Shown one piece after another: positions 32,108 through 40,822 of a DNA stretch of 64,000 nt. A program made the position numbers and the translations under genes. Numbering within the stretch: position 1 is the first letter of the stretch; each line of letters starts with the position of its first letter. Location of the stretch: NCBI GenBank assembly GCA_016191525.1, contig JACPOK010000014.1:186001-250000 (forward strand). The letters are read 5' to 3'. The notes below the pieces were generated by a model that worked only from the letters and a program-made list of their open reading frames with translations, searched no databases and had not been told where the DNA came from. Source of the stretch: Burkholderiales bacterium. Lineage in GTDB: Bacteria; Pseudomonadota; Gammaproteobacteria; Burkholderiales; Burkholderiaceae_C.

Positions 32108-33298
32108 TCAGGCGGCCGCGCGGGCGATGGCCCGCTGCGCCGCCTCGCGCGATTGCGCGTCCAGCGCCAGCAGGTCCGCCAGCGTTGCAGGCTTGGAGGG
32201 CGCCACGGCCTCCAAAGTTGCGAGATTCACCTGGTGGATCTGGTCAAAGCGGATTTTGCGCTCCAGGAAGGCCGCCACGGCCGCTTCATTCGCGGCGTTG
32301 AGCACCGCCGTGGTGCCGGGTGCCGCCCGCAGGCTGTCCCAGGCCAGCAGCAGGCCGGGAAAGCGCTGACGGTGCTCTCCGCTGTCGAACGACTCGAAGC
32401 TCATGTCGGCCAGCCGGCTGAAGTCCAGCGCCTGGGCGCCAGAGGCCACGCGCTCCGGCCAAGCCAGGCCGTAGGCGATGGGAACGCGCATGTCCGGCGT
32501 GCCCAGCTGAGCCACCACCGAGGTGTCGCGGTATTGCACCATCGAATGAATCACGCTCTGGGGGTGGATCACCACCTCCAGCCGCTCAGGCGGCAGCCCG
32601 AACAGGAAGCGGGCCTCGATCACTTCCAGCGCCTTGTTCATCATGGTGGCCGAGTCCACCGAGATCTTGCGGCCCATCACCCAGTTGGGGTGGGCACAGG
32701 CTTCTTCAGGCGTCACGTCCCGCAGCGTGGCGGGGCTGCGCGTGCGGAACGGCCCTCCGGACGCGGTAAGGATGATTTTCTCGACCCGCGCGTCCCAGGT
32801 GGCGGCATCCTCGGGCAGCGACTGGAAGATGGCCGAATGCTCGCTGTCGATGGGCAGCAGCGTGGCGCCGCCCTCTTTCACCGCCGCCATGAACAGCTCG
32901 CCGCCCACCACCAGCGCCTCCTTGTTGGCCAGCAGCAGCCGCTTGCCGGCGCGCGCCGCGGCCATGCACGAGGCCAGCCCGGCCGCGCCGACGATGGCGG
33001 CCATCACGGCATCGACCGATTCATGCGACGCTATCATTTCAATAGCTGCCTGCGCATGAAGGACGCGCGTCTCCAGCCTTTCTGCCTCCATTTTTTGGGC
33101 CAGGGCCCGGCCCGCGGCTTCGTCGGCCATGACGGCGAAACGCGGCTTGAAACGGGCGCACTGGGCCAGCATCAGGTCAACCTGCGTGGCCGCGCTCAGC
33201 GCGAACACCTCGAAGCGCTCCGGGTGCCGGGCAATCACGTCCAGCGTGTTGGCACCCACCGAGCCGGTGGAGCCCAGAACCGTGATGCGCTGCTTCAT
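32108..33298 (-). CDS. dxr: 1-deoxy-D-xylulose 5-phosphate reductoisomerase
   Basis: 396 residues from ATG 33298, which overlaps the cdsA TGA. Second step of the MEP isoprenoid pathway. NADPH-binding ITVLGSTGSVGANTLDVIA, LLANKEALVVGGELF, PIDSEHSAIFQSLP, SGGPFRTRSPATL and NWVMGRKISVDSATMMNK are conserved. Residues about 70-92 (AERLETRVLHAQAAIEMIA) are encoded by an antisense copy of the palindromic repeat; compared with E. coli Dxr this falls in a variable linker of similar length. Confidence 0.97.
   Translation of the reverse strand: MKQRITVLGSTGSVGANTLDVIARHPERFEVFALSAATQVDLMLAQCARFKPRFAVMADEAAGRALAQKMEAERLETRVLHAQAAIEMIASHESVDAVMAAIVGAAGLASCMAAARAGKRLLLANKEALVVGGELFMAAVKEGGATLLPIDSEHSAIFQSLPEDAATWDARVEKIILTASGGPFRTRSPATLRDVTPEEACAHPNWVMGRKISVDSATMMNKALEVIEARFLFGLPPERLEVVIHPQSVIHSMVQYRDTSVVAQLGTPDMRVPIAYGLAWPERVASGAQALDFSRLADMSFESFDSGEHRQRFPGLLLAWDSLRAAPGTTAVLNAANEAAVAAFLERKIRFDQIHQVNLATLEAVAPSKPATLADLLALDAQSREAAQRAIARAAA
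33030..33096 (+). repeat. Palindromic mini-repeat, intragenic copy in dxr
   Basis: GCTAT-catttca-ATAGC followed by TGCCTGCGCATGAAGGACGC and a tail ending CTGCCTCCATTTTTT. Antisense to dxr. The coding strand reads GCT-ATT-GAA-ATG-ATA-GC (AIEMIA), the same frame as the copies in lpxB, trmH and the DUF4149 gene. The T run, read as Lys/Gln-Lys codons in dxr, is intact. Confidence 0.7.
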
Positions 33299-34149
33299 CG
33301 CAGGCTGAACGAAGCCAGCATCATGGCCAGCGGCAAAGTGGGCAGCAGCGCGTCGACGCGGTCCAGCACGCCGCCGTGGCCGGGCAGCAGGTTGCTGGAA
33401 TCCTTGGCGCCGGCGCTGCGCTTGATCAGCGATTCGACCAGGTCGCCGGCGACGCTCATGGCGGCCAGGAACAGCACGGCGATGAGCAGCAGCCACCAGC
33501 CCTGCGCCGCCAGCAGCGTGTACAGGCTGGCCACGCCCGCGCCCAGCCTGGCGTCCGCGGCCACCCAGCAGGCCGCCAGCAGCACCACCCCGGCCATGCC
33601 GCCCCACACGCCTTCCCAGCTCTTGCCGGGGCTGATGGCGGGGGCCAGCTTGCCCCTGGTGAATTTCAGCCCGAAGGCGCGGCCGGCGAAGTAGGCAAAG
33701 ATGTCCGCCACCCAGACCAGCACCAGCACCGACAGCAGGAAATTGATGCCCATGGCCCGGGCCTGGGAAGCCGCCAGCCAGGCCAGCCAGAGCGCCAGCA
33801 CGCCGGCCACCAGACGCACGGCCCGCGGGATGCCGGGCCAGCCCGCGACGCCGCCGCGCAGCAGCCAGGCGGCGGCCAGCACCCACAGGGCGCCGGCGAC
33901 GGTCCAGAGGGCCGGCAGCGGCCGCGCCAGCAAGCCCATCTGCCAGGACAGGCCGCACAGCACGACGCAGGCGAGCCCCACCGCCACCGAGCCGCCCTGC
34001 CCCAGGCCGTTGAGCCGCCCCCATTCCCAGGCGCCCGCGGCCAGCAGCACCAGCACGACTAGCGTGAAAGGCATGGGCGAGGGATAGAACAGCGCCGGGA
34101 GCAGGATGGCCAGCAGGACCAGGGCGGTGATGACTCGTTGCTTCAGCAT
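33295..34149 (-). CDS. cdsA: Phosphatidate cytidylyltransferase
   Basis: 284 residues, about eight membrane helices. Makes CDP-diacylglycerol for phospholipid synthesis. The C-terminal CDS signature GDLVESLIKRSAGAKDSSNL with PGHGGVLDRVDALLP, including the conserved acidic residues, is intact. Between uppS and dxr. Confidence 0.95.
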   Translation of the reverse strand: MLKQRVITALVLLAILLPALFYPSPMPFTLVVLVLLAAGAWEWGRLNGLGQGGSVAVGLACVVLCGLSWQMGLLARPLPALWTVAGALWVLAAAWLLRGGVAGWPGIPRAVRLVAGVLALWLAWLAASQARAMGINFLLSVLVLVWVADIFAYFAGRAFGLKFTRGKLAPAISPGKSWEGVWGGMAGVVLLAACWVAADARLGAGVASLYTLLAAQGWWLLLIAVLFLAAMSVAGDLVESLIKRSAGAKDSSNLLPGHGGVLDRVDALLPTLPLAMMLASFSLR

Positions 34150-34158
34150 GAAACGAGC

Positions 34159-34884
34159 TTACGCGGCTTTCTTGCCCGCCGGGGGCGCCAGCTGCTCGGA
34201 AGTCTTGCCGAAGCGGCGTTCGCGGCCCGCGTAGTCGGCGATGGCTTCGTCCAGCGCGGCCTCGTCGAACTCGGGCCACAGCCGGTCGGTGAAATACAGC
34301 TCGGAATAGGCGGCCTGCCACAGCAGGAAGTTACTGATGCGCTGTTCGCCACCGGTGCGGATCAGGAGGTCCGGGTCGGCCACGTGCGCCAGCGCCATGG
34401 CGCCGTCCAGGCTGGCTTCGGTGATGGGCTCGCCCTTCGCCGCCAGCGCGGCGGCGGCCTGGGCGATGTCCCAGCGGCCGCCGTAATTGAAGCAGACGTT
34501 GAACGCCAGCCGGCTGTTGCCGGCGGTGGCGAGCTCAGCCTGCGCCAGGCCGTTGCGCACTTTTTCGGACAGCGCAGAGCGGTCACCCACGAAGCGGATG
34601 CGCACGCCCTCGGCCAGCAGCTGCGGCACTTCGCGCGACAGCGCCACGGCCAGCAGCTCCATCAGGCCGGATACCTCGTCGGCCGGCCTGTTCCAGTTTT
34701 CGGAGGAGAAGGCGAACACCGTCAGCACCCGCACGCCGCGCACGCCGCAGTGGCGAACGCAGGCGCGCAGCGCATCGACGCCCTTCTTGTGGCCCGCCAC
34801 GCGCGGCAGGAAGCGCCGGGTGGCCCAACGGCCGTTGCCGTCCATCACGATGGCGATGTGCTCGGGAACCGGCGCTGCGCTCAT
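34159..34884 (-). CDS. uppS: Undecaprenyl diphosphate synthase
   Basis: 241 residues, cis-prenyltransferase supplying the lipid carrier for peptidoglycan and LPS. Catalytic Asp in HIAIVMDGNGRWATRR, GHKKGVDALRACVRHC, FAFSSENWNRPADEV and RTGGEQRISNFLLWQAAYSE are family motifs. Starts 15 bases after frr. Confidence 0.96.
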   Translation of the reverse strand: MSAAPVPEHIAIVMDGNGRWATRRFLPRVAGHKKGVDALRACVRHCGVRGVRVLTVFAFSSENWNRPADEVSGLMELLAVALSREVPQLLAEGVRIRFVGDRSALSEKVRNGLAQAELATAGNSRLAFNVCFNYGGRWDIAQAAAALAAKGEPITEASLDGAMALAHVADPDLLIRTGGEQRISNFLLWQAAYSELYFTDRLWPEFDEAALDEAIADYAGRERRFGKTSEQLAPPAGKKAA

Positions 34885-34899
34885 GGAAGGGCCGCGCCC

Positions 34900-35466
34900 T
34901 TAAACGGCGAGGATTTCCTGTTCCTTGGAGGCGACCATCTGGTCGATGGCGGCGATGTGCCGGTCGGTGACCTTCTGGATGTCGCCCTCGGCGCGCTTCT
35001 GGTCGTCTTCGGAGGCCTGCTTGTCCTTGACCAGCTTCTTGACCGCGTCGTTGGCATCGCGGCGCAGGTTGCGCACGGCGATCTTGGCGCTCTCGCCCTC
35101 GTTGCGCACCAGCTTGGTCATCTCCTTGCGGCGTTCCTCGCTCATGGCGGGCATGGGAACGCGGATCAGGTCGCCCATGGAGGCCGGGTTCAGGCCCAGG
35201 TCGCTCTCGCGGATGGCCTTCTCGATCTTGGCGCCCATGCCCTTTTCCCAGGGCTGGACGCTGATGGTGCGGGCATCCAGCAGCGACACGTTGGCCACCT
35301 GGCTGATGGGCACGCTGGAGCCGTAGTAATCGACCTGCACCGTGTCCAGCAGCGCCGGATTGGCGCGGCCGGTGCGGATCTTGGTCAGGTTGTTCTTGAA
35401 GGCGGCGATGGACTGGTCCATCTTGGCCTCGGTGTTGGTCCTGATTTCGGGAATCGTCGTCGTCAT
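34900..35466 (-). CDS. frr: Ribosome recycling factor
   Basis: 188 residues (E. coli 185). With EF-G it splits post-termination ribosomes. Domain I three-helix bundle starts [20 protein letters not shown]; domain II includes [20 protein letters not shown]; the C-terminal helix has [18 protein letters not shown] and [15 protein letters not shown] sequence ([15 protein letters not shown]). Ten bases after pyrH. Confidence 0.97.
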   Translation of the reverse strand: MTTTIPEIRTNTEAKMDQSIAAFKNNLTKIRTGRANPALLDTVQVDYYGSSVPISQVANVSLLDARTISVQPWEKGMGAKIEKAIRESDLGLNPASMGDLIRVPMPAMSEERRKEMTKLVRNEGESAKIAVRNLRRDANDAVKKLVKDKQASEDDQKRAEGDIQKVTDRHIAAIDQMVASKEQEILAV

Positions 35467-35476
35467 TTTTCTCTCC

Positions 35477-36199
35477 TCAAGCGTAGACCAGCGTGCCTTC
35501 GTCCTCCCCCATCACGACGCGCTTCAAGGCGCCGTGCTTGAAGATGGAGAACACCTTGATGGGAAGTTTCTGGTCGCGGCACAGCGCGAAGGCCGTGGCG
35601 TCCATGATGCCCAGGTTCTGCGACATCGCCTGGTCGAAGGTGATCTTGGTGTAGCGGGTGGCCGAAGGGTCCTTCTTGGGGTCGGCCGAGTACACGCCGT
35701 CCACCTTGGTGGCCTTGAGCACCAGCTCGGCGCCGATCTCCGCACCGCGCAGCGCGGCCGCCGTGTCGGTGGTGAAGAACGGGTTGCCGGTGCCGGCGGC
35801 GAAGATCACCACCTTGCCTTCTTCCAGGTACTGCAGTGCCTTGGGCCGGACGTAGGGCTCGACCACCTGCTCGATGGCTATGGCCGACATCACGCGGGCG
35901 ATCAGCCCCTGCTTGTTCATGGCGTCGGCCAGGGCCAGCGCGTTCATCACGGTGGCCAGCATGCCCATGTAGTCGGCGGTGGCGCGGTCCATGCCCACCG
36001 AACCACCGGCCACGCCGCGGAAGATGTTGCCGCCGCCGATGACGACGGCGACTTCCACGCCCATGTTCACCACTTCGGCGACTTCCTCGACCATGCGGAT
36101 GATGGTCGCGCGGTTGATGCCGAAAGCGTCATCCCCCATCAGCGCCTCTCCCGACAGCTTCAGCAGGATGCGCTTGTGGGCGGGCTGGGCGTCGGGCAT
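35477..36199 (-). CDS. pyrH: UMP kinase
   Basis: 240 residues, amino-acid-kinase fold. Phosphorylates UMP to [51 protein letters not shown] and [18 protein letters not shown] are conserved. AAGGAG lies eight bases before the ATG. A 71-base gap follows tsf and contains a TACACT that could be a -10. Confidence 0.97.
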   Translation of the reverse strand: MPDAQPAHKRILLKLSGEALMGDDAFGINRATIIRMVEEVAEVVNMGVEVAVVIGGGNIFRGVAGGSVGMDRATADYMGMLATVMNALALADAMNKQGLIARVMSAIAIEQVVEPYVRPKALQYLEEGKVVIFAAGTGNPFFTTDTAAALRGAEIGAELVLKATKVDGVYSADPKKDPSATRYTKITFDQAMSQNLGIMDATAFALCRDQKLPIKVFSIFKHGALKRVVMGEDEGTLVYA

Positions 36200-36270
36200 G
36201 GGGCGGGCTCCTTGGGGTTTGGCGTGAGTGTAATGACCTTGCGCCGCCCTCTGGCGGCCTTGTTCGCGGA

Positions 36271-37191
36271 TCAGGCGCCCTTGGCGGCGGCCACCTGGGC
36301 GGCCACTTCGGCGGCGAAGTCGTCCACCTTCTTCTCGATGCCCTCGCCCACCACGTACAGGGTGAAGCCCTTGATCGCGGTGTTGGCGGCCTTGACCATC
36401 TGCTCCACGGTCTGCTTGTCGTTCTTCACGAAAGGCTGGTTGAACAGGGACACTTCCTTCAGGTACTTCTGCACGCCGCCCTCGACGCGCTTGGCGACGA
36501 TTTCAGCGGACTGGGCCGGCTTGCCCGCGGCTTCGGCCGTCTTGCGGTCTTCCTCGGCCTTGCCCACGGCGACGGAGCGTTCCTTGGCGATCAGCTCGGC
36601 CGGCACGTCGGCGCTGGTCAGCGCGACGGGCTTCATGGCGGCCACGTGCATGGCGACGTCCTTGGCGGCGACTTCGTCACCCTCGAACTCCACCACCACG
36701 CCGATGCGCGTGCCGTGCAGGTAGGCAGCCAGCTTGTTGCCGCCCGAGAAGCGCTTGAAGCGGCGGAAGCTCATGTTCTCGCCGATCTTGCCGATCAGGC
36801 CCTTGCGCACGTCTTCCAGGGTGGGGCCGAAGCCGTCCTGGCTGTAGGCGATGGCGCCCAGCGCGGCCACGTCGGCCGGGTTGTTTTTCGCGACCAGCTC
36901 GGCGGCCTTCTGGGCCAGTGCCAGGAAGCTGTCGTTCTTGGTGACGAAGTCGGTTTCGCAGTTGGTTTCCAGCAGCGCGCCGGTGCTGCCGTCGATGAAG
37001 GCGGTGACCACCCCTTCAGCGGCGATGCGGGACGCGGCCTTGCCGGCCTTGTTGCCCAGCTTGACGCGCAGCAGCTCTTCAGCCTTCTCGAAGTTGCCGT
37101 CGGCCTCGGTCAGGGCCTTCTTGCACTCCATCATGGGAGCGTCGGTCTTGGCGCGCAGTTCGGCGACCATGCTTGCGGTGATTGCAGCCAT
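36271..37191 (-). CDS. tsf: Elongation factor Ts
   Basis: 306 residues. Nucleotide exchange factor for EF-Tu. N-terminal UBA-like domain [20 protein letters not shown], the signature [17 protein letters not shown] and the two core subdomains are present; [18 protein letters not shown] is in the C-terminal part. Preceded by a perfect hairpin terminator in the rpsB-tsf gap, so tsf expression probably depends on partial read-through, as in other bacteria. Confidence 0.97.
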   Translation of the reverse strand: MAAITASMVAELRAKTDAPMMECKKALTEADGNFEKAEELLRVKLGNKAGKAASRIAAEGVVTAFIDGSTGALLETNCETDFVTKNDSFLALAQKAAELVAKNNPADVAALGAIAYSQDGFGPTLEDVRKGLIGKIGENMSFRRFKRFSGGNKLAAYLHGTRIGVVVEFEGDEVAAKDVAMHVAAMKPVALTSADVPAELIAKERSVAVGKAEEDRKTAEAAGKPAQSAEIVAKRVEGGVQKYLKEVSLFNQPFVKNDKQTVEQMVKAANTAIKGFTLYVVGEGIEKKVDDFAAEVAAQVAAAKGA

Positions 37192-37230
37192 TTATCTCGT
37201 CCTCGTACAGTTCAGTTCAATTCAGTTGTG

Positions 37231-37257
37231 AAAAAGGGGCACGCAGGCCCCTTTTTT
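37231..37257 (-). terminator. Terminator/attenuator between rpsB and tsf
   Basis: Perfect 10-bp stem AAAAAGGGGC / GCCCCTTTTT with loop ACGCAG and a T run on both strands, 18 bases downstream of the rpsB stop on the minus strand. Almost identical to the ftsH terminator at 13379. Likely sets the S2 to EF-Ts ratio. Confidence 0.85.
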
Positions 37258-37274
37258 GGGGTCAGCGGGCTCGC

Positions 37275-38027
37275 TCAGGCAGCAGCGGCCTCTTTCACTT
37301 CGACGAATTCGTCGCTGCCTTCGGACACGGCCTTGACCACGTCGTTCACGGCATTGGCACGGCCTTCGATGATCGCGTCGGCGATGCCGCGGGCGTACAG
37401 GACGACGGCCTTGGAGGAGTCGTCATTGCCGGGGATCACGTAGTCGATGCCTTCGGGCGAGTGGTTGGAGTCCACCACGCCAACCAGCGGGATGCCCAGC
37501 TTCTTGGCTTCGAGGATGGCGATCTTGTGGAAACCCACGTCGATCACGAAGATGGCATCGGGCAGCGCGGTCATGTCCTGGATGCCGCCGATGTCCTTCT
37601 CGAGCTTTTCCATCTCGCGGGCGAACATCAGCTGCTCTTTCTTGCTCATGGCTTCTAGGCCGGCTTCCTGCTGGGCCTTCATGTCCTTCAGGCGCTTGAT
37701 GGACGTCTTGACGGTCTTGAAGTTGGTCAGCATGCCGCCCAGCCAGCGCTGGTCGACGAAGGGGACGCCGGCGCGCTTGGCTTCCATGGCCACCGTCTCG
37801 CGGGCCTGGCGCTTGGTGCCGACCATCAGGATGGTGCCGCGATTGGCAGCCAGCTGCTTCACGAACTTGGTCGCTTCCTGGAACATCGGAAGCGATTTTT
37901 CCAGGTTGATGATGTGGATTTTGTTGCGATGGCCGAAGATGAACGGGGCCATCTTGGGGTTCCAGAAGCGGGTTTGGTGGCCGAAATGGACACCGGCTTC
38001 CAGCATTTCACGCATGGATACAGACAT
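37275..38027 (-). CDS. rpsB: 30S ribosomal protein S2
   Basis: 250 residues. [20 protein letters not shown] at the N-terminus, [17 protein letters not shown] and [23 protein letters not shown] are the S2 signatures. GGAG lies five bases before the ATG. First gene of the sixteen-gene minus-strand block, with a promoter about 130 bases upstream and a long leader suitable for S2 autoregulation. Confidence 0.98.
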   Translation of the reverse strand: MSVSMREMLEAGVHFGHQTRFWNPKMAPFIFGHRNKIHIINLEKSLPMFQEATKFVKQLAANRGTILMVGTKRQARETVAMEAKRAGVPFVDQRWLGGMLTNFKTVKTSIKRLKDMKAQQEAGLEAMSKKEQLMFAREMEKLEKDIGGIQDMTALPDAIFVIDVGFHKIAILEAKKLGIPLVGVVDSNHSPEGIDYVIPGNDDSSKAVVLYARGIADAIIEGRANAVNDVVKAVSEGSDEFVEVKEAAAA

Positions 38028-38159
38028 GTGAGCTCCAAAAGGTTGGGTCTAAAATCCAGCCCGAAATCGCTTGCCGTCTTGCGACGTGGGCGACACCTTG
38101 GGAGGGCTGGTTTGCGGATTTATTTCGCAAGCGGCAAAGCCACTGCGCGAAACCCAAAG

Positions 38160-38168
38160 AGTATAGCA
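38160..38168 (-). promoter_or_regulatory. Extended -10 promoter for rpsB
   Basis: TGCTATACT on the minus strand (TG-n-TATACT), giving a predicted start near 38153 and a leader of about 126 nt before the rpsB ATG. No good -35 hexamer, as is common for extended -10 promoters. The site is 20 bases from the divergent amidase ATG. Confidence 0.6.
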
Positions 38169-38187
38169 CAAAGAGGGCTCCAACCTG

Positions 38188-39549
38188 ATGCTTCCCGACC
38201 TGCACGCCACACTAGAGCGCCTCCTTTCCGGCCAGTCCACGGCCCTGGCCGAGCTGGAGAAATCGGCCGCCCTGGCCGCCTCGCCGGCCTGCGGGCACGT
38301 TTTCCTCAAAACCACCTTTGACGAGGCCCGGGCGCAGGCAGCCGCTGGCACCCGCAAGCCCCTTGCCGGCCTGGCGGTCAGCATCAAGGACCTGTTCGAC
38401 GTGGCCGGCCAGGTCACCGCGGCGGGTTCGGTGGTGCTGGCCGATGCGCCGGCGGCAGCGCGCGACTGCCCTGCCGTGGCGCGGCTGAAAGCGGCCGGCG
38501 GCGCGCTGCTGGGCCGCACCAACATGACCGAATTCGCTTTCTCCGGCGTGGGCATCAATCCCCACCACGGCACGCCGGCCAATGCCTGCGACACCCGCGT
38601 CGCGCGCATTCCGGGCGGCTCGTCCTCCGGCGCGGCGGTTTCGGTGGCCACGGGCGCGGCCTTCATCGGCCTGGGCTCGGACACGGGCGGTTCGATCCGC
38701 ATACCGGCCGCGCTGAACGGCATCGTCGGCTTCAAAAGCACGGCGCAACTTGTGCCACTGGACGGGGCGCTGCCCCTGTCGAGCACGCTGGACACGGTGT
38801 GCGCCATGACCCGCTCGGTCCGCGATGCGATCCTGGCGCACGAAATCCTGGCGGCGCGAACCGTCACCCGCAGCAACGCGCCACTGTCCGGCTACCGCCT
38901 GGCCGTGGCCCGCACCGCCATGCTCGACGGGCTGGATGCCACTGTGGCGCAGGCATTCGAGCGATCGCTCCAGCGCCTGAGTCGCGCGGGCGCGCACATC
39001 CGCGAGATTCCACTGGCTGCGATCCAGGAGCTCGGCACCATCCAGGCCACGGGCGGCTTCTCGGCGGCCGAGAGTTTCGCCTGGCATCGCCAGCTGCTGG
39101 CGGCGAAGGGCAGCGGCTATGACCCCCGCGTGCGCGTGCGCATCGAGCGCGGCGCCATGATGAAGGCGCATGAATACGTCGAGCTGATCACCGCCCGCCG
39201 CGACTGGATCGCCCGCGTCGCAGCCGCACTGCAGGGCTTCGATGCCGTGCTGTCGCCCACCCTGCCGATCACCGCGCCGCCCATCGCTTCGGTGGCGCCC
39301 GGCGAAGGAAAGGATGCCGCGCAAGACGCGGCGCGCGACGACCAATTCTTCCGCGTCAATGCCCAGTTGCTGCGCAACACCAGCGTGGTGAACATGCTGG
39401 ACGGCTGCGCCATTTCGATTCCCTGCCACGACGCTGGCGAACTGCCGGTGGGCCTGATGATCTGGCACGAGGCGATGCGTGACGATACGATCCTGAATAT
39501 CGCGCAGCAGGCCGAAGCCTGCCTGCGTCCAACTTCAGGGTCTGCATGA
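38188..39549 (+). CDS. Amidase signature family hydrolase
   Basis: 453 residues. The Ser-cisSer-Lys triad is visible: Lys67 in AVSIKDLFDVAG, Ser145 in IPGGSSSGAA and nucleophile Ser169 in GLGSDTGGSIRIPAA. RTNMTEFAFSGVGINPHHGT is typical of the family. Substrate unknown: could be an amino acid amide or another small amide. It is not gatA, as gatB/gatC are absent. Its TGA overlaps the ATG of the D-amino acid dehydrogenase gene, suggesting linked functions. Divergent from rpsB. Confidence 0.9.
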   Translation: MLPDLHATLERLLSGQSTALAELEKSAALAASPACGHVFLKTTFDEARAQAAAGTRKPLAGLAVSIKDLFDVAGQVTAAGSVVLADAPAAARDCPAVARLKAAGGALLGRTNMTEFAFSGVGINPHHGTPANACDTRVARIPGGSSSGAAVSVATGAAFIGLGSDTGGSIRIPAALNGIVGFKSTAQLVPLDGALPLSSTLDTVCAMTRSVRDAILAHEILAARTVTRSNAPLSGYRLAVARTAMLDGLDATVAQAFERSLQRLSRAGAHIREIPLAAIQELGTIQATGGFSAAESFAWHRQLLAAKGSGYDPRVRVRIERGAMMKAHEYVELITARRDWIARVAAALQGFDAVLSPTLPITAPPIASVAPGEGKDAAQDAARDDQFFRVNAQLLRNTSVVNMLDGCAISIPCHDAGELPVGLMIWHEAMRDDTILNIAQQAEACLRPTSGSA

Positions 39550-40817
39550 ACATTGCCATCGTGGGCGCCGGCATCATTGGCGTCACCACCGCGTACGAGC
39601 TGGCCGCCGACGGCCACCAGGTCACCGTTTTCGAACGCCGCGGCGCCGCCGCCGAGGAGACCAGCTTCGCCAATGCCGGCGTGGTCGCGCCCGGCGCCGT
39701 CACGCCCTGGGCCGCGCCCGGCATGCCGGGCAAGGTGGCGCGCTACCTGTTCAGCCAGCATGCGCCGGTCAAGCTTTCGCTGCCCCTGTCGGCGGCGGAA
39801 ATCGGCTGGATGTGGAAGTGGTGGCGCGCCTGCAGGCTGGACACCTACCTGGCCAACCGCGCCCGGATGCAGCGGCTGGCCTTCTACAGCCGCGAGCGCC
39901 TGCACCACCTGACCGTGAAGCTGCAGCTCGACTACGACCGCAGCCTGGGCTACATGGTGCTGCTGCGCTCCGAGAAGGACAGCAAGCTGGTGCAACCCGG
40001 CCTGCAGGTGCTGCGCGACGCGGGCGTGCCTTTTCGCGAGATCGACGCGGACGAGGCCCGCCTGATCGAGCCCGCCATCAACCCCGACACCCAGTTCATG
40101 GGCGCGGTGCACCTGCCGCAGGATGAGGTGGGCAACTGCCGCCAGTTCGCCCTGCTGCTGAAGAACGAGGCCCAGCGCGAGGGCGTGGTGTTCGAGTTCA
40201 ACAACACGGTGGCGCCGCTGGACACGGCCTCGCCCACCCTGCTGGGCATCACGGACGCCGTGGGCGGCAAGGCCCAGCGCCGGTTCGATGCCGTGGTGGT
40301 CTGCGGCGGCGTCGATTCGGCCGCGCTGCTGCGGCCGGTGGGGCTGAAGGTGCCGCTGGCCGCGGTGCACGGCTACTCGATCAGCGCGCCGATCCGCGAG
40401 GCACTGAACGCGCCGCGCAGCGCGCTGATGGATGAGCGCTACAAGGTGGCGATCTCGCGCCTGGGCAACCGCGTCCGCGTCGCGGGCAGCGCCGAGATCG
40501 GCGGCTCGGCCACGGCCAAGCGGCCCGCCTCGATCCAGACCCTGTACAAGGTGCTGCACGACTGGTTTCCCGGCGCCGCGCAGATCTCCAACACCGGCGC
40601 CGGCGTGCAGGAATGGAAAGGCGCGCGCCCCATGCTGCCCGACGGCCCGCCTCTGCTGGGCGCGACCGGCGTGCCCGGCGTGTGGATCAACCTGGGGCAC
40701 GGCTCCAGCGGCTGGGCCCTGTCGTGCGGCAGCGCCCGCGCGGTGGCGGACCTGATGGCCGGCCGCGCGCCCGCTGTCGATATCGAGGGGCTGGGCGTCG
40801 AGCGCCTGGGTGCGTGA
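39546..40817 (+). CDS. dadA: D-amino acid dehydrogenase (DadA-like FAD oxidoreductase)
   Basis: 423 residues. FAD dinucleotide-binding site IAIVGAGIIGVTTAYELAAD followed by the acidic FER, TSFANAGVVAPGAVTPWAAPG, and a C-terminal WEGARPM-type block (EWKGARPMLPDGPPLLGA) with LGHGSSGWALSCGSA. Oxidises D-amino acids to 2-oxo acids, passing electrons to the respiratory chain. Coupled by ATGA to the amidase and by GTGA or near-overlap to the NAD(P)HX repair gene. Confidence 0.9.
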   Translation: MNIAIVGAGIIGVTTAYELAADGHQVTVFERRGAAAEETSFANAGVVAPGAVTPWAAPGMPGKVARYLFSQHAPVKLSLPLSAAEIGWMWKWWRACRLDTYLANRARMQRLAFYSRERLHHLTVKLQLDYDRSLGYMVLLRSEKDSKLVQPGLQVLRDAGVPFREIDADEARLIEPAINPDTQFMGAVHLPQDEVGNCRQFALLLKNEAQREGVVFEFNNTVAPLDTASPTLLGITDAVGGKAQRRFDAVVVCGGVDSAALLRPVGLKVPLAAVHGYSISAPIREALNAPRSALMDERYKVAISRLGNRVRVAGSAEIGGSATAKRPASIQTLYKVLHDWFPGAAQISNTGAGVQEWKGARPMLPDGPPLLGATGVPGVWINLGHGSSGWALSCGSARAVADLMAGRAPAVDIEGLGVERLGA

Positions 40818-40822
40818 CAGGC

